Shown in pieces: positions 51,496 to 59,645 of a stretch of 64,000 nt of DNA (within the stretch, counting starts at the first letter, position 1; every line of letters begins with the position of its first letter). This stretch comes from Pseudomonadota bacterium. GTDB lineage: Bacteria > Pseudomonadota > Gammaproteobacteria > Acidiferrobacterales > Acidiferrobacteraceae. The position numbers and the translations under genes are program-made. The notes under the pieces are model-generated. The model was not told the origin of the DNA. It was given only the letters and a program-made list of their open reading frames with translations, and searched no databases. The stretch covers positions 1 to 64,000 of the forward strand of contig JAJYRD010000017.1 in NCBI GenBank assembly GCA_021794275.1, read 5' to 3'.

Positions 51496-52694
51496 GGCGT
51501 GCGGCGCAATTGCGGGCGGCGCTGGCCAAGGAGACGCTTGGGCTTTTGCGCGACAAGGAGGCCCTGCTCATGCTGATTGTCATGCCCGCGGTCTTCGTGC
51601 TCATCATGTCGCTCGCACTGCAAGACACCTTCCGCCAGAGCATCCCGAGGCCCATGCGCCTCGTGTTCCTGGCGAGCGAGGGGGCGGGCCCGGAACGACT
51701 GCTCGCCGCATTAACGCGCGAGAATTCCCTGGCGGTGTCGGCGCGGATCTCCAAGGACAACCGCGCCGACCGCGCCCGGGTGCGCACCCAGGTGCGCGAA
51801 GGCCATGCGGCGCTCGCGGTAATATTGGGGGCGGCGCGACACGGGTCCTGGCCCGGCACGGCGACCCTCTACATCAACCCGGCCCTGCCTGCGCAGATGC
51901 GTGCCCTCGGGATCTCGCTCGTGCGTCGCGCCTTCGCGCGCGTCGCCACCGACCAGCTCGCGTCCCTCGTGCGTCGCCTCGCGCCCCGAAGCCCCGGTGC
52001 CGGGCCAGCATCTCTTGCGAGGCCCCCGCGCCTTTTGGTGGCGAAGGGCGGTTTGGATGGCGCGCCTGCGCCCACATCCGCACAGCAAAACGCGCCGGCG
52101 TGGGCGCTGCTTGCGATGTTTTTCCTGACCGTGCCCCTGTCGGTAGCGGTGATCAAGGAGCGTCAGCAGGGCATCATCACCCGCCTGCGCGCGCTGCCCG
52201 TGCCCTCCTGGGTGCTCCTCGCCGGCAAGATCCTGCCCTATTTCCTGATCAACACCATTCAGCTCCTCATGGTGTTGGGTGAGGGCATGTATGTTTTGCC
52301 GCTCCTCGGGGGCGACGCGCTCACGGTCGGCCATGCCCCGTTCGCCCTCGCGGTGGTCGCGGCATCCGCCAATCTCGCGGCGATAGGCTACGGCCTGTTG
52401 CTCGCGACCTTCGTGCAAAGCCAGGAGCAGGCCACGAGCTTCGGGGCCGTTTCCGTCTTGATCATGGCCGCCATCGGTGGCATTTTGGTTCCAAAGATGG
52501 TGATGCCGACGGCCATGCAAGAGCTCTCGGTGGTCTCGCCCATGTCGTGGGGGTTGGACGGGTTCCAGGCGATATTCGTGCGCGGTGACGGGCTTGCCGG
52601 CGTTCTACCGGACACCTTGCGCCTGCTTGGGTTTGGCGCGGCCTGTCTCATCGTGGCGGCCGTACGGTTTCACCGCGAGTTGCGGCCACAATAG
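51492..52694 (+). CDS. ABC-2 type permease
   Basis: This is a 400-residue membrane protein with one N-terminal and about five C-terminal hydrophobic helices and a large periplasmic loop between them (about residues 50-200). That layout is the ABC-2 type. The family motifs PVPSWVLLAGKILPYFLINTIQLLMVLGEGM and MPTAMQELSVVSPMSWGLDGFQAIF are visible. GTG 51492 overlaps the ATPase stop by four bases. It is the single permease and probably works as a homodimer with the ATPase to export the cluster product. Confidence 0.82.
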   Translation: MRRAAQLRAALAKETLGLLRDKEALLMLIVMPAVFVLIMSLALQDTFRQSIPRPMRLVFLASEGAGPERLLAALTRENSLAVSARISKDNRADRARVRTQVREGHAALAVILGAARHGSWPGTATLYINPALPAQMRALGISLVRRAFARVATDQLASLVRRLAPRSPGAGPASLARPPRLLVAKGGLDGAPAPTSAQQNAPAWALLAMFFLTVPLSVAVIKERQQGIITRLRALPVPSWVLLAGKILPYFLINTIQLLMVLGEGMYVLPLLGGDALTVGHAPFALAVVAASANLAAIGYGLLLATFVQSQEQATSFGAVSVLIMAAIGGILVPKMVMPTAMQELSVVSPMSWGLDGFQAIFVRGDGLAGVLPDTLRLLGFGAACLIVAAVRFHRELRPQ

Positions 52695-52707
52695 GAAAGG
52701 GTGGGGG

Positions 52708-52992
52708 ATGGGCGGAGCGAGTGTTGGTGATCGCGATGAGCTCGTGGCTGCGCTAAAGCGGCTGATCGTGACAGCCTGTAACCGGCCCGAGCCCCCCGAG
52801 ACCCTGGATGAGGACGCGCCGCTCATAGGGCCCGCGAGCGCCCTCGGCCTGGATTCCCTGGACGTACTGCAAATCAGCCTGGCGCTAAGTCAGCATTACG
52901 CGATCCGCATCGAAGACAGCAAAGAGGCGCGTCGCGCCTTGCGCTCGGTGCGGACACTCGCGCTCTATCTCCAGGCCGCCGGTGCCGCTTGA
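52708..52992 (+). CDS. Acyl carrier protein
   Basis: This is a 94-residue ACP with the phosphopantetheine attachment site GLDSLDVLQ (Ser50). It follows the permease by 13 bases, with AGGAAAGGGTGGG upstream. The context between the exporter and two ketosynthase genes implies a dedicated ACP (DarC-like role) for the product. It is longer than housekeeping ACP by an N-terminal extension. Confidence 0.85.
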   Translation: MGGASVGDRDELVAALKRLIVTACNRPEPPETLDEDAPLIGPASALGLDSLDVLQISLALSQHYAIRIEDSKEARRALRSVRTLALYLQAAGAA

Positions 52993-54100
52993 TGTGAGGG
53001 TAGCCTTCGCGGGTTGGCACTTGCGCACCCCCTTCGGGCCGGGGTCTGCGGAGATCGTGCGGGCCTTGCGCGAGGGGAGGGCCGCGCCGGCGCGCGGGCT
53101 CCCGGCCTTCCCGGGCCAGGATAGAGGGGATCTCACGGCGGCCATGGACCCCGCCGATTTCACGCCAAGCCCCAGCGGTCTACGCACCGCCCTCGCGGAT
53201 GTGGCGCGCCCGGCGCAAGCCGCGCTCTCCATGCCGGACGCCTGGCTCGTCGTCGGGACCTCCAGCATCTTTTTTCTGGGTGAATACATGGGCTCGGGTC
53301 CGGAGTGGCTCGGATCCTGCGGCGACATAGCCTGCGATCTCGCCCAGGATCTCGGGCTCGAGCGCGCCCCGCTCACCCTGTCCACCGCCTGTTCGTCGAG
53401 CGCCAACGCCTTGTTGTTGGCCGCGCAGGCAATCGCGCGCGAGGAGTGCCCCTCCGCGCTGGTCACGGGTTTCGAGGCTTTGAGCCCGATTGCTTTGAAC
53501 GGTTTTCGATCGCTCATGCTGCTCGATCCGCGCGGTTGCCGGCCCTTCGACCGTCATCGCGTCGGGCTCCATCTGGGGGAGGGCCTGGCGGCCTTGTCAC
53601 TACAAGCATCATCGCTGAAATTCCAAGACCCGCGCGCCGTCATCCTCGGGGGGGCCCATGTGTGCGCCGCCATGGGGCCGGCCGGACAGGCACCGGACGC
53701 GGATGCCATGTATGCGGTCATGACCGAAGCTCTGCGCACGGCTCGATGCGAGCCGTGCGACATCGTGGCTATAAAGGCCCACGGCCTGGGCTCGACTGAG
53801 AGCGACGAGGCCGAGGCTGCTGCCGTCCGCAGGCTTTATGGGTCCCCACCGCCCGTGACCGGCCTCAAAGGGACTCTCGGCCACACCTTGGGGGCGAGCG
53901 GCGCCCTCGAGACCGCGGCTTTTCTCGCCTGTCTCGAGGCGGGCTTCGTGCCCCCGACGGCGGGCTTTGGGGAGGCTGACCCGGCCCTTTCGATGGCCCC
54001 ACTTAGAAAACCCCTGGCGGCCCGGCCTGGCCCCTATCAGCTAAATTTTTTTGGCTTTGGGGCAAGTTACGTCTCTTTGGTCGTGGGCTTCGAATCATGA
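52982..54100 (+). CDS. Beta-ketoacyl synthase (KAS I/II type)
   Basis: This is a 372-residue ketosynthase with the active-site Cys137 (LSTACSSSANAL) and the two catalytic histidines in KAHGLGSTESD and GTLGHTLGASG. It starts at GTG 52982 inside the ACP gene; GTG 52994 is an alternative. The following gene is a partner that lacks the active-site Cys, so the two probably form a ketosynthase/chain-length-factor heterodimer as in type II polyketide and aryl-polyene pathways. It would build the acyl chain supplied to DarB. Confidence 0.85.
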   Translation: MPLDVRVAFAGWHLRTPFGPGSAEIVRALREGRAAPARGLPAFPGQDRGDLTAAMDPADFTPSPSGLRTALADVARPAQAALSMPDAWLVVGTSSIFFLGEYMGSGPEWLGSCGDIACDLAQDLGLERAPLTLSTACSSSANALLLAAQAIAREECPSALVTGFEALSPIALNGFRSLMLLDPRGCRPFDRHRVGLHLGEGLAALSLQASSLKFQDPRAVILGGAHVCAAMGPAGQAPDADAMYAVMTEALRTARCEPCDIVAIKAHGLGSTESDEAEAAAVRRLYGSPPPVTGLKGTLGHTLGASGALETAAFLACLEAGFVPPTAGFGEADPALSMAPLRKPLAARPGPYQLNFFGFGASYVSLVVGFES

Positions 54101-55029
54101 GCCGCGCCGTTTATCTGCATGCACCCACGGCCTTCGCGCATCGCTACACCTTCCATGATCGCGACGGTCAGGACGCCTTCGATCAGGCGCTTGCCCGCCG
54201 TGTCCAAGACCTCTGCGGCCGATCTTTGCGCCAAGCCTCGCGCTTCATCCGCTTAGCCGCCGTAGCCGCGCTCACCTCGGTCCGCGAGGCCGCGCCCCCT
54301 CCGTGCACCGGGGTGTATCTCGCTACGGGACTTGGCGACCAGAGGACCCCCGCGCGGGTCTTCGCGCAGACGCGTGCCGACTTGAACGCGGTCTCGCCAT
54401 TCGATTTCGTCAATATGAACAGCAACACGGCAGCCTATTACATCGCGCGCCTCGCAAGCCTGGCCGGGCCCAATCTCACCATCAGCCAAGGGCTGTTGTC
54501 CTTCGAGTGGGCCCTGCGCCAGGCCACCATTGCGATCCAGGGCGGCCTCGATCATGCCCTGGTCGGGGGCGTCGACGAGAGCGCCCCCTCACCCGCGGAG
54601 CTCGAACGCCGTTACAAACTCCACCCCGGCGAGAGCCCGGGGGAGGGCAGCGCATGGCTCGTGCTCTCGACCGAGCCCGCGCGCGCCATGGGTCGGCTCA
54701 TCGACATGCGCTGGCTCAGCGCCTCCCGCAAGGCCGATTGGCGGCAAGTCCATGAGCGTGTGGGGGCGCTTGCCGCGCAGGACCCCATATTTGTATCAGC
54801 CGGACCGCGCGTGCCGCAGCCCCTTCTCGCCGAGCTTATCGCCGCCTTGCCCCGCGCGACCCCGCGAACCTCTGCGGCAGCCTGCGGAGACTACCCCACG
54901 GCCTCCGCCTTCGCTATCGCCCAAGGCCTGCGCGACGTGTCTCCAAGCCCTGCCACCTTGCTTCATGTATCGGCTGACGACCATGGCCGTTTCGTGACCA
55001 TGCTGTATCAGTCTGGTAACACGCTATGA
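54097..55029 (+). CDS. Ketosynthase-like chain-length-factor-type protein
   Basis: This 310-residue protein has a thiolase-like fold signature. At the catalytic position the sequence reads LTISQGLLSFEW, so Gln131 stands where the ketosynthase Cys would be. That Cys-to-Gln change is typical of chain length factors. It is shorter than ordinary KAS proteins, and the C-terminal His motifs are also not conserved. ATG 54097 overlaps the previous stop. It most likely pairs with the 52982 protein and sets chain length. Confidence 0.72.
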   Translation: MSRAVYLHAPTAFAHRYTFHDRDGQDAFDQALARRVQDLCGRSLRQASRFIRLAAVAALTSVREAAPPPCTGVYLATGLGDQRTPARVFAQTRADLNAVSPFDFVNMNSNTAAYYIARLASLAGPNLTISQGLLSFEWALRQATIAIQGGLDHALVGGVDESAPSPAELERRYKLHPGESPGEGSAWLVLSTEPARAMGRLIDMRWLSASRKADWRQVHERVGALAAQDPIFVSAGPRVPQPLLAELIAALPRATPRTSAAACGDYPTASAFAIAQGLRDVSPSPATLLHVSADDHGRFVTMLYQSGNTL

Positions 55030-55035
55030 ACTGCC

Positions 55036-55063
55036 CCCGCCAAGCCTAGACGGCTATGGCGGG
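55036..55063 (+). terminator. Possible terminator of the darA-CLF operon
   Basis: CCCGCCA (55036-55042) pairs with TGGCGGG (55057-55063), followed by CGTTGTTTCG. It lies seven bases after the last stop. The U-tract is weak. Confidence 0.4.
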
Positions 55064-55080
55064 CGTTGTTTCGTGCTTCA

Positions 55081-55365
55081 TCACCGCAAAACATTCACCA
55101 CTCCACACCCCGGACGGTTCCCGCCCGCGGCCGGAACCATAGGCCGTGCCCCTACACTAAGAGGGTTGTTCACGGCCTGTAATGCCGGGCACTCGGGTTT
55201 CCAGCCACGCAACAGCGCCCGCGCCCCATTTTCATCGCGACCCCAGGTGGCGCCGCAGTCTGGATACTGGTGGTGCCGGTCCCGGATCGTTTTCTTCTCC
55301 TCCGGCCATTGTCGGCACGCACATTGTGGGCCACACGGCCCATGCCAGCCTTGCGTGGGTCTCAA
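55081..55365 (-). pseudogene. Possible transposase (TnpB-like zinc ribbon) remnant
   Basis: The minus-strand frame reads QYPDCGATWGRDENGARALLRGW, which recalls the C-terminal zinc ribbon of IS605/IS1341-type OrfB, where a CxxC..RD.NAA pattern is usual. Only one CxxC half is present and nothing upstream supports a full gene. This reading is tentative; the area is otherwise empty. Confidence 0.25.
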
Positions 55366-55454
55366 CGTCGGCGCGGGCGCCTCCTCCTACCACGACCCAG
55401 CCTCTTCCGCTTTGGTCCTGGTTATCTTGGAAAGTTGGAGGCCAGGACCGCCAC

Positions 55455-55487
55455 GAAGCCCTTTAAGACGAGGGTCCTTCGGGCTTC
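55455..55487 (+). repeat. Inverted repeat before the lipoprotein promoter
   Basis: GAAGCCC (55455-55461) and GGGCTTC (55481-55487) can form a 7-bp stem with an inner AGGGTCCT palindrome. It may isolate the lipoprotein gene from upstream transcription. Confidence 0.35.
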
Positions 55488-55496
55488 TTACGATCA

Positions 55497-55525
55497 TTGG
55501 CACTATCCAGGTTACCTGCTAGAGT
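55497..55525 (+). promoter_or_regulatory. Sigma70-like promoter of the BamE-like lipoprotein gene
   Basis: TTGGCA (55497-55502) and TAGAGT (55520-55525) are exactly 17 bp apart. The start ATG is 37 bases further on, with an AT-rich leader and ACGGAGGAA. Confidence 0.55.
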
Positions 55526-55561
55526 CATTTTCCATTACAAAACACAAAAAACGGAGGAACT

Positions 55562-55972
55562 ATGAAGAAGTGGAAACTATTGGCATTTGCCGCGATAGGC
55601 TCTTTGAGCGCCTGCGCGACCCCGTCGGGCGGTGCTTCAAGCGGATCCGGAAATCATCCGGCAGCGAAGGCGAGGGCCGAACACACCGCCTACCTGAACG
55701 GTAAGCCGCGCCCCGGCAGCAAGTTCGCCAAGATCCGCCCCGGTATGAGCCGGCAAGAGGTTGAGGATCTCATCGGGCCGCCGACTAGCACGACGGGCCA
55801 TATCACCGGCAAGCAATTCATCCCTTTCTATTTCGGCGGAGATACTTACCGAACCGATTGGTACTACAAGGGTGAGGGGGAATTGACGTTCTCGCAACGC
55901 TATTTTGGCAGCCCCGCCGAGGGTCTCATCTATATCCGCGTGAACCCCAAGGAAGTCGGATATCACAAGTAA
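55562..55972 (+). CDS. Small lipoprotein, BamE/SmpA-like
   Basis: This 136-residue protein has a lipobox ending LSAC at Cys18, so it is a lipoprotein. The mature part shows KIRPGMSRQEVEDLIGPPTSTTGH, the hallmark GM....V...IG.P of the BamE/SmpA and OmlA fold. It probably attaches to the outer membrane. It is not the canonical bamE, which is shorter and lies elsewhere. It has its own promoter and is not obviously part of the dar cluster. Confidence 0.75.
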   Translation: MKKWKLLAFAAIGSLSACATPSGGASSGSGNHPAAKARAEHTAYLNGKPRPGSKFAKIRPGMSRQEVEDLIGPPTSTTGHITGKQFIPFYFGGDTYRTDWYYKGEGELTFSQRYFGSPAEGLIYIRVNPKEVGYHK

Positions 55973-56051
55973 CCCCACGGAAGCCGCGGGGCGGCGTGAG
56001 GCCGCTCCGTCTACCGGTGGCTACAGGGGCGACGGTCGCGAGGCGAGAGCC

Positions 56052-57365
56052 CTAGACGCGGATGCTGGTGCGCCGTCGCTGCCAGGCGGCGATTGAACGC
56101 CGCGGGTGGCGCATCTGGTCCCAATAATAGATAGCCTTGAACGCCGCGACCGAACGCCAGATCGGCGTGTCCCCGAAGATATCTCCCGCGAGCACCGATA
56201 GCAGCGCTTCCTTGACCCGGAAGATGTTGCGTGGCCCCATGAAAAGATCGCGCATGGACGGATGATTGATCCGGTAGATGAACCAGGAAAGTTTTTTCAG
56301 GCCTCCGCGCATCGCGCGCTCATAACTCATGAGCGCCCCCGGGGCCTTTTTAGGTTCCCGCAGGCATGTGTCCACGGCATCGGCGGCGGCGAAGGCGCTT
56401 TGCATGGCGAGCAAGACCCCCGAGGAGAAGACGGGGTCTATGAACGACAGGGCATCGCCCACGAGTATGTAGTTCGGTCCGTAGGCGCGTTCGCAGAAGT
56501 AGGAGAAATTGCCGGTTGCCTCCACGGGCGTCACCATCTCCGCCGACGCCAAGCGCGCGGCCAGTTCCGGGGCCTGCGCTATGATGTCTCGAAAGAACGT
56601 TTCGGTATCGGTGTGGCGCGTCTTCATGTAGTAGGGCCAGGTCACGGCGCCCACGCTCGTCGCACCGTCTGGCAGCGGAATGAACCACAGCCACCCGTGC
56701 TGGAACCAGAAAATAGAAATATCGCCCTCGGCCTCGCCTTCCTGCCGGATAGCCCCGCGAAAATGCGCATACAGGGAGGCGCTGTTGTGGCGAGGGTTGC
56801 GATACTTCATGCGCTCGCGGTTGCCCATGAAGGTGCCACGGCCCGAGGCGTCCATGACGTAGCGCGCATGCCACGTCCGCCCGGCGGCTGACCCATCGTC
56901 GGCATGCACGAGCGAACCCGGGTCCGCGGGCGCGTTCTCGACGCTTTGCACCCGGCAGGCCTCGAGGACAGTTGCCCCATTACGCGCGGCGTTTCGCAAA
57001 AGGACCTCATCGAATTCGGAGCGCCGCACCTGGTAGGCATGCGGCATGGTTTTGTCCCATGCGTCCTTGAAGGCGAAGGTTTGACTCCTGTTTTCGTGCC
57101 AGGGCGAGACGAATTGCACCCCGCGTTTCACCATGCCGATCGCGCGTATCTTGTCTGCGACGCCGAGCCGCTCGAAAAGCGGGAGATTGGCCGGTAACAG
57201 CGATTCGCCGATATGAAACCGCGGGTGGCGGTCCTTTTCCGCCAACACGACTCGATGCCCTTTTTGGGCAAGCAGCGTGGCGGCGGTCGATCCCGCGGGG
57301 CCCCCGCCGATTATGAGCACATCGCATTCTTCCACGCGACCCTCGGACTCAGGCAAGCTCGTCAT
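56052..57365 (-). CDS. Halogenase-like FAD-dependent oxidoreductase
   Basis: This 437-residue flavoprotein has the Rossmann motif DVLIIGGGPAGSTAATLLA and the halogenase-family WxWxIP signature as HGWLWFIPLPDG, and it also shows GDALSFIDPVFSSGV. Relatives in flexirubin and aryl-polyene clusters halogenate or oxidise the ring. Whether it is a true halogenase cannot be decided, since the catalytic Lys cannot be placed safely. ATG 57365 follows GAGGACGTA. It is encoded opposite to the other cluster genes, together with the divergent methyltransferase at 57877. Confidence 0.75.
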   Translation of the reverse strand: MTSLPESEGRVEECDVLIIGGGPAGSTAATLLAQKGHRVVLAEKDRHPRFHIGESLLPANLPLFERLGVADKIRAIGMVKRGVQFVSPWHENRSQTFAFKDAWDKTMPHAYQVRRSEFDEVLLRNAARNGATVLEACRVQSVENAPADPGSLVHADDGSAAGRTWHARYVMDASGRGTFMGNRERMKYRNPRHNSASLYAHFRGAIRQEGEAEGDISIFWFQHGWLWFIPLPDGATSVGAVTWPYYMKTRHTDTETFFRDIIAQAPELAARLASAEMVTPVEATGNFSYFCERAYGPNYILVGDALSFIDPVFSSGVLLAMQSAFAAADAVDTCLREPKKAPGALMSYERAMRGGLKKLSWFIYRINHPSMRDLFMGPRNIFRVKEALLSVLAGDIFGDTPIWRSVAAFKAIYYWDQMRHPRRSIAAWQRRRTSIRV

Positions 57366-57628
57366 TACGTCCTCTCTTCTCAAACAGGAATGCCGCGCCG
57401 CTGTTCTTGTGAACCTGCCTCTTTCGCATGATGCGCGGTCGCCCCGCCCCCTAGCGATGCGCGCCACGAGCATGGCACCTCGCGGCGCCCATGATTTGAT
57501 ATCGCTCAAGAAGAAGGGGCGACATCGAATGCGCCTCGCGCTTGGCCCATATGCGTGGATCGTGGCTTCTTGGCGATACAGAGCCTCGATCGCGGCCGTC
57601 CTCTGCGCGCGGGCCGCCACAGGGGGCA

Positions 57629-57647
57629 TTAAGGCGTGAAGCCTTAA
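57629..57647. repeat. Perfect palindrome in the divergent gap
   Basis: TTAAGGC-GTGAA-GCCTTAA at 57629-57647 is a 7-bp perfect stem with a 5-nt loop, between the divergent halogenase-like and methyltransferase genes. It could be an operator or a weak terminator. The 57366-57876 gap holds no gene I can support. Confidence 0.5.
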
Positions 57648-57876
57648 AAGGTTTGCCCGTGCGCCTCGGCCTTTGGCATACTGCCGAGGGTGCTGAAGGC
57701 GAAAAGTGCTCACGGGAGTACGCGATGCGCGCGCAAGGGCGGCGCGGGCACCGTGTGGATTGGGGTGCTGGCCTGAAGCCGGCTGGGATCGATAGCGATT
57801 TTTCCGGGGTTCCGTAAGCAGGTGAGGGTGGGTTGCCTCCAGGCCACGTCGGCCTGGGGCGCACGGGGGGGAGGGT

Positions 57877-58641
57877 GTGCCGAAGGCCGTGATGGACGAG
57901 TTGATTGACGCGGCAGCGGCCCCTTACCGGAACGCTGGCCGGTTTCCCTGGCATTTTGCGCGCGGCAAGTTGGCGCACGACCCTATCTTCGCTGAGCTTT
58001 TGACGCGCGGGCTGATACCGGACGGCGCCCACGTCCTGGATCTCGGTTGCGGCCTGGGTCTCCTTTCGTCCTGGCTCACGGCTGCGCAAGATCTCTGGAG
58101 ACGCGCCGCATGGCCTGCCGCGTGGCCGAAACCCCCGCGCCTTGCCTCTTATCACGGGATCGAGTGGGTCGGACGTGAAGCCACTCGTGCCTGCGAGGCG
58201 CTGAAGGCCGGTATCGTCACGTGCGGCGATATACGCACGAGCGCGTTCGGCGCGGCCAACGTGGTGGCGATCTTCGATGTGCTGCACTACATCGACTGCG
58301 CATCCCAGGATGGTGTCCTGGAGCGTGTACACGAGGCGCTCACGCCGCGCGGCGGACTTCTGCTTTTACGTATTGGCGATGCCGCCGCCGGCTGGCGTTT
58401 CCAGGTCACGCGCCTTGTTGATGTCCTCATGACGTCCATCCGCAGGGCTCGCTGGCAGCGCGTGCACTGCCGCCCCCTTGCGTCCTGGCTTGCCCGCCTC
58501 GATGCCCTGGGCTTCGATGTCGCGGTCGCCCCCATGAGCGACGGAACGCCCTTTGCTAATGTGTTGCTGGTCGCCCGCCTCCCCGCGGCCGATGCGCGCA
58601 GTGTCGTCGATGGCCGCCGCACGACATCGTCGAACACTTGA
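57877..58641 (+). CDS. Class I SAM-dependent methyltransferase of the dar cluster
   Basis: This is a 254-residue methyltransferase with the motif HVLDLGCGLGLLSSWL, VVAIFDVLHYIDCASQDGVLE (motif II-III) and LTPRGGLLLLRIGDA. Closely similar small methyltransferases occur in aryl-polyene and flexirubin clusters, where they methylate the ring or the carboxyl end. GTG 57877 is used because the GGGGGGAG run is just upstream; ATG 57892 is an alternative. It ends the recognisable cluster. Confidence 0.72.
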   Translation: MPKAVMDELIDAAAAPYRNAGRFPWHFARGKLAHDPIFAELLTRGLIPDGAHVLDLGCGLGLLSSWLTAAQDLWRRAAWPAAWPKPPRLASYHGIEWVGREATRACEALKAGIVTCGDIRTSAFGAANVVAIFDVLHYIDCASQDGVLERVHEALTPRGGLLLLRIGDAAAGWRFQVTRLVDVLMTSIRRARWQRVHCRPLASWLARLDALGFDVAVAPMSDGTPFANVLLVARLPAADARSVVDGRRTTSSNT

Positions 58642-59645
58642 TCTCAAAGCCTAGGCCGGGCATCACTAAATACTCGCGCAAGGCCACGCAATGGCATACA
58701 GCCGCCAGCCCTCCGCCAACATCCATATGTCTGCCAATCCGGCGCGACGGTCCGGGTGCCGACTTCTCGACAGAAGCAGGGCGAAAGCTGTGTGGACAGC
58801 TGGCAAGCTCTTACCGCGCGCTGCCGTTATAACTTGCGTGGCCCGGGCCACGGTGCTGGTCTACCACATTGGCCCTACAGGGTCGCTCGCGAGAGATCTA
58901 CGGCAGGCCTATCGTCTGGCACATATACCCTGCCTCCATTGCAGCCAGGGATGCTTCCTTTCGGGGGACGGATTAGGCGGATGGGCCCGTCTATTCATGT
59001 GGTCGCACGCCCCCCGGCCGTGCTTGTAGAGGCGGAGCTTCCGCGTAACGGCAATACGCACACAAGGCGCGCAAGCGCGCGCCCGTGTCCTTTGGTAAGT
59101 TCCGTAACGCACCGGAAGCCGCCGCAGTGGGTATGCCTCGCCTTAAAATCGAAAAGGCTCATTGCCGGCGAGAGGAGTTTGCCGAAGGGCGGCGCCCGAT
59201 CTCATGCCGGGTCGCCCAAGCCCGGTCGTCGGATGCCTCGCACGGATGTCCCCTGGCCGTTTGGGAAGAAAGCGGGGCGCTGTCGGCTCGATGCACAGAT
59301 CGCGCGCACCCTGGAGCGGCGCCAACGTACCGCTGGGCGGCGAATGGGCCATGCGACCCTTCCAAAAAACTAGGAAATATGGCAGATTTACGTGCCGCTA
59401 CACGTCTTGCGCCCGTAGGTGCTGGCGAGCGACGCGGGTTGACCTCTCACCTTTTAGTCGCTAGTTTAAAGAAAGTGGGTGCATGCGGCTATGCCGTCCT
59501 TGCGGCCCCATCCTGCGGCGCCTCAGACCGTCCCCCCACTCGTTCCGGAGACGAAGAGGGACCTCCCTGAATCAGCCAATCCCGGCCTGTGTTATTCGGA
59601 CCTCTCGAACCGTACACGACCACCGCCAAGGAATTACCTTTTGTG
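58642..59645. other. 1-kb stretch without a recognisable gene
   Basis: Several open frames exist on both strands, the longest on the plus strand up to 59373, but none has family text, clear codon bias or a good ribosome-binding site. A weak palindromic run GCGCGCAAGCGCGCGC lies near 59068. The end presumably carries the promoter for the next gene. Confidence 0.35.
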
